From Flammeovirgaceae bacterium (GTDB lineage Bacteria > Bacteroidota > Bacteroidia > Cytophagales > Cyclobacteriaceae), in contig JABMNK010000093.1 in the NCBI GenBank assembly GCA_013204595.1, positions 1 to 56,870 on the forward strand: DNA of 56,870 nt, written 5' to 3'. Below are positions 53,923-56,870 of the stretch, one piece after another. The position numbers were made by a program, and so were the translations under genes. Below the pieces are notes generated by a model. The model saw nothing but the letters and a program-made list of their open reading frames with translations. It searched no databases and was not told the origin of the DNA. Position 1 is the first letter of the stretch. Every line of letters begins with the position of its first letter.

Positions 53923-55614
53923 ATGGAAGTACAAACATGGACTTTTTTGATCGTTGGATTCACTTTTACCATTTACATTGGTATCGCTATCTGGACTAGG
54001 GCTTCATCGACCAATGATTTTTATGTCGCCGGGGGTGACGTAAATCCATTATTAAATGGAATGGCAACTGCTGCCGATTGGATGTCGGCAGCCTCTTTTT
54101 TATCAATGGCCGGTCTCATATCCTTCATGGGATATGATGGAGGTGTTTATCTAATGGGGTGGACTGGTGGTTACGTGTTACTTGCGCTACTTTTGGCTCC
54201 TTACCTACGCAAGTTTGGGAAGTTTACCGTCCCTGATTTTATCGGCGATCGTTATTACTCAAACGTCGCCCGCACAGTCGCAGTAATCTGTGCCTTGCTC
54301 GTTTCATTTACTTATGTCGCAGGTCAAATGCGTGGGGTGGGTGTCGTATTTGCCAGATTCTTAGAGGTCCCTATTAATGTCGGGGTCTACATCGGGATGG
54401 GGTTAGTCTTTTTCTATGCAGTGCTAGGAGGAATGAAGGGCATCACTTACACCCAAGTAGCCCAATATTGTGTGCTTATTTTCGCTTTTATGGTCCCCGC
54501 CATTTTCATATCCATTCAGCTCACTGGCAATGTGATTCCTCAATTGGGATTTGGTGGCCAACTCGCTGACGGCACTTATTTGCTCGATAAATTGGACGGA
54601 CTTAATCGGGAGCTTGGATTTAATGAATATACTTCCGGATCTAAAAATATGATTGATGTTTTCGCCATCACCTTTGCATTAATGGCAGGTACGGCGGGTC
54701 TTCCCCACGTCATTGTAAGATTTTTCACAGTTCCTAAAGTAAGTGATGCCCGTGTTTCTGCGGGATATGCCCTTATTTTTATTGCCATCTTGTATACAAC
54801 TGCTCCCGCCATTTCTGCCTTTGCTAGAACCAACTTAATCAATACCGTTTCGAATGCACCCTATTCAACGGTACCCGAATGGTTCATCAATTGGGAAAAA
54901 ACGGGTCTTATCAAATTTAACGACAAAAATGCAGATGGTATCATCCAATACGTTGCGAATCCGTCTCAAAATGAACTGTTAATTGACAATGATATCATAG
55001 TATTAGCTAATCCCGAAATCGCACAACTTCCCAATTGGGTCATCGCACTAGTAGCAGCCGGAGGACTGGCAGCAGCATTATCAACAGCAGCAGGACTACT
55101 TTTGGTCATCAGTACTAGTGTCGCACACGATTTAATTAAAAAACAAATCAAACCAAATATTAGCGAAAAAATGGAGCTACGATGGGCCCGATTATCGGCT
55201 GCTGGCGCCGTTATTGTCGCAGGTTATTTTGGTGTCAATCCGCCAGGATTTGTGGCCGCCACCGTTGCCTTGGCTTTTGGGCTGGCCGCTTCTTCCTTTT
55301 TTCCTGCTATTGTTTTGGGGATCTTCGATAAGCGAATGAACAAAGAAGGTGCCATTGCAGGGATGATCAGCGGGATTACCATCATGACCTTCTATATGAT
55401 TTATTTTAAATTGGGTTGGATAACAGAAACGATACCCTCAGCCTCTGAATGGTGGCTAGGCATCTCGCCAGAAGGCTTTGGCACTGTTGCCATGCTACTT
55501 AATATAGTAGTAGCCTTCGTCGTCTCAAGGATGACCTCTAGCCCTCCAGCACACATCCAGAAAATGACCGAAGAGATTAGATATCCAAGTAATCCAAATG
55601 CCAAACTTATTTGA
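53923..55614 (+). CDS. sodium:solute symporter, acetate/ActP-like large subunit
   Basis: This encodes 563 residues with about 13 transmembrane segments. The N-terminus has STNDFYVAGGDVNPLLNGMATAADWMSAASFLS in the SSS family pattern, with GMKGITYTQVAQY further on. The subgroup usually pairs with DUF4212 and sits next to acetyl-CoA synthetase, so it probably imports acetate or a similar short acid with Na+. It lies 8 bp after the small subunit and 78 bp before acs. Confidence 0.88.
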   Translation: MEVQTWTFLIVGFTFTIYIGIAIWTRASSTNDFYVAGGDVNPLLNGMATAADWMSAASFLSMAGLISFMGYDGGVYLMGWTGGYVLLALLLAPYLRKFGKFTVPDFIGDRYYSNVARTVAVICALLVSFTYVAGQMRGVGVVFARFLEVPINVGVYIGMGLVFFYAVLGGMKGITYTQVAQYCVLIFAFMVPAIFISIQLTGNVIPQLGFGGQLADGTYLLDKLDGLNRELGFNEYTSGSKNMIDVFAITFALMAGTAGLPHVIVRFFTVPKVSDARVSAGYALIFIAILYTTAPAISAFARTNLINTVSNAPYSTVPEWFINWEKTGLIKFNDKNADGIIQYVANPSQNELLIDNDIIVLANPEIAQLPNWVIALVAAGGLAAALSTAAGLLLVISTSVAHDLIKKQIKPNISEKMELRWARLSAAGAVIVAGYFGVNPPGFVAATVALAFGLAASSFFPAIVLGIFDKRMNKEGAIAGMISGITIMTFYMIYFKLGWITETIPSASEWWLGISPEGFGTVAMLLNIVVAFVVSRMTSSPPAHIQKMTEEIRYPSNPNAKLI

Positions 55615-55654
55615 TCTCATCAATCCACCAATTTCAATCCAATAAGTTTGGCAT
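55598..55654 (+). other. 14-bp inverted repeat between symporter and acs
   Basis: ATGCCAAACTTATT (55598-55611) and AATAAGTTTGGCAT (55641-55654) are perfect 14-bp arms with a 29-nt spacer. The left arm covers the last codons of the symporter, and no T-tract follows. Confidence 0.75.
55643..55650 (+). promoter_or_regulatory. possible -7 promoter element of acs
   Basis: TAAGTTTG matches TAnnTTTG and lies 42 nt before the acs start. It sits inside the right arm of the inverted repeat at 55641-55654. Confidence 0.35.
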
Positions 55655-55692
55655 CTGATTAACATTCTCTGCATCCTAAGTAACATTGAATC

Positions 55693-56870
55693 ATGAAGCA
55701 TAAAATAGAAACTTTAAGTGATTACATTCACGAGTACGAAAAAAGCGTAAATGACCCAGAGAAATTTTGGGGAGAAATAGCAAATACGTTTAACTGGCAA
55801 AAACCTTATGAAAAAGTTCTAGATTGGAATTTTGACAAGCCGGAGATCAAATGGTTTGTAAACGGGAAATTAAATATTACCGAAAATATTTTCGAGAGAA
55901 ACTTAATAGAATTAGGTGATAAGCCTGCGATCATTTGGGAGCCAAGTAATCCTGAAGAAGCATCTATTACACTTACTTACCAAATACTTTTTGAAAAAAC
56001 CTGTCAATTAGCAAACGCGATGCAGACGCATGGTATTAAAAAAGGAGATAGGGTGGTTATTTACATGCCAATGGTGCCAGAAGCAGCTATTGCAATGCTG
56101 GCCTGTGCAAGAATAGGAGCGATTCATTCCATCGTTTTTGCTGGCTTTTCAGCCAATGCCTTATCCGATCGTATTGATGATTGTCAGGCCAAAATGGTCT
56201 TGACATCAGATGGGAATTTCAGAGGTAATAAGGCCATTCCTGTGAAAGCAGTGGTTGATGATGCTATCGAAAATTGCCCTTTCGTTGAAAGCGTATTTGT
56301 ACTTAAACGTACAAATGTAAACGTAACCATGAAATCTGGACGTGATGTTTGGTGGCATGATGCGGTCAACAAGGCCTCTCTCCATCATAGTGCCGAAATC
56401 ATGGATGCTGAAGACATGCTTTTTATACTGTATACATCAGGGTCTACTGGCAAACCAAAAGGGGTTGTACATACCACAGCAGGTTACATGGTTTACACGC
56501 ATTATTCATTTGTAAATGTATTTCAATACACAGCAGGTGATGTATTTTGGTGTACCGCTGACGTAGGATGGATTACTGGCCACTCCTATATCGTATACGG
56601 GCCACTATTGGCAGGGGCCACTACCTTAATGTTTGAAGGAGTGCCCACCTATCCGCATCCTGGAAGATTTTGGGAAATCATTGACAAGCATCATGTCAAT
56701 CAATTTTATACAGCGCCTACTGCCATACGGGCTTTACAAGCGTTCGGCACCTCACCCATTACTCCTTATAAACTAGATTCACTGAAGGTAATTGGTTCAG
56801 TGGGAGAACCTATTAATGAAGAAGCCTGGCACTGGTACCATAATCATATCGGTAAGGGGAATTGCCCATT
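55693..56870 (+). CDS. acs: acetyl-CoA synthetase, N-terminal part (runs off window)
   Basis: The ATG at 55693 opens a frame that is still open at the window edge after about 392 codons of an expected 630-650. It starts MKHKIETLSDYIHEYEKS. The AMP-binding P-loop YTSGSTGKPKGV and the GMP/ACS motifs ADVGWITGHSYIVYGPL and YTAPTAIRAL are typical of Acs. It activates acetate to acetyl-CoA by an acetyl-AMP intermediate. The upstream symporter pair supports an acetate role. Confidence 0.94.
   Translation, partial: MKHKIETLSDYIHEYEKSVNDPEKFWGEIANTFNWQKPYEKVLDWNFDKPEIKWFVNGKLNITENIFERNLIELGDKPAIIWEPSNPEEASITLTYQILFEKTCQLANAMQTHGIKKGDRVVIYMPMVPEAAIAMLACARIGAIHSIVFAGFSANALSDRIDDCQAKMVLTSDGNFRGNKAIPVKAVVDDAIENCPFVESVFVLKRTNVNVTMKSGRDVWWHDAVNKASLHHSAEIMDAEDMLFILYTSGSTGKPKGVVHTTAGYMVYTHYSFVNVFQYTAGDVFWCTADVGWITGHSYIVYGPLLAGATTLMFEGVPTYPHPGRFWEIIDKHHVNQFYTAPTAIRALQAFGTSPITPYKLDSLKVIGSVGEPINEEAWHWYHNHIGKGNCP

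Noticed and set aside
1-56870. CRISPR array, prophage, integrase or toxin-antitoxin system
   Set aside because: No spaced direct repeats, phage structural genes, recombinase or paired small stable genes were seen; the two tandem arrays found are a promoter array and a coding repeat.

Overview
The window is chromosomal DNA of an AT-rich member of the Bacteroidota, most likely a marine Cytophagales-type bacterium. The evidence is a C-terminal type IX secretion (T9SS) sorting tail, many lipoproteins with short Bacteroidota-style signal peptides, repeated TAnnTTTG -7 promoter elements, a short CarB, an AccD without zinc cysteines and a conserved asnS/rpoN neighbourhood. A Na+-NQR subunit, a GH17 beta-glucanase and a DgcN/DgcA-like pair fit a marine heterotroph. 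The genus is inference.

Layout. 1-51: truncated start of an IS3-type transposase OrfA. 205-5105: two small lipoproteins and a 1216-residue T9SS cargo protein with YHYH and cadherin-like domains. 5305-9962: metallophosphoesterase, DUF885 peptidase-like lipoprotein and amidohydrolase. 10051-13483 (minus): TetR regulator, an unknown 111-residue protein, a SulP transporter and a beta-carbonic anhydrase. 13648-21745: old-yellow-enzyme homologue, a frameshifted GH17 lipoprotein, M20 amidohydrolase, Tat-type nucleoside hydrolase, alpha/beta hydrolase and an LLM flavin oxidoreductase. 22096-24204: two convergent fatty-acid-hydroxylase-fold proteins, one fused to two CDGSH iron-sulfur motifs. 24282-28654: asnS and rpoN, divergent, then a PAP2-like membrane protein and an outer-membrane barrel. 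28817-28890: tRNA-Arg(ACG). 29230-29925: two small unknown ORFs. 30047-38971 (minus): degenerate arginase-fold protein, nqrF, accD, DUF4834, carB, and the dgcA/dgcN-like pair. 39073-44759 (minus): lpdA, sucB and sucA. 44979-46881: rpsP-rimM-trmD. 47154-51750: RNA methyltransferase, aminotransferase, queG and ruvB. 51825-53589: apbE and a ZIP transporter. 53672-56870: DUF4212/sodium symporter pair and acs, which runs off the right edge.

How the genes work together. sucA-sucB-lpdA is a complete 2-oxoglutarate dehydrogenase set. The symporter pair and acs form an acetate-type uptake and activation unit. SulP and carbonic anhydrase suggest bicarbonate or anion handling. apbE supplies the flavinylation activity that Na+-NQR needs, although only nqrF of that complex is here. 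The plus-strand block from 5.3 to 21.7 kb is rich in exported hydrolases and reads as a scavenging region.

Most of the window is ordinary core metabolism. The points most worth a second look are the hydroxylase/double-CDGSH fusion, the GH17 frameshift explained by loss of one TGGA copy, the mirror-image promoters between asnS and rpoN, the 9-bp repeat array that forms a promoter, the dgc pair with an operator-like palindrome, the long inverted repeat between the symporter and acs, and the repeat-bearing acidic tail of ribosomal protein S16. No CRISPR array, prophage or defence island was seen.
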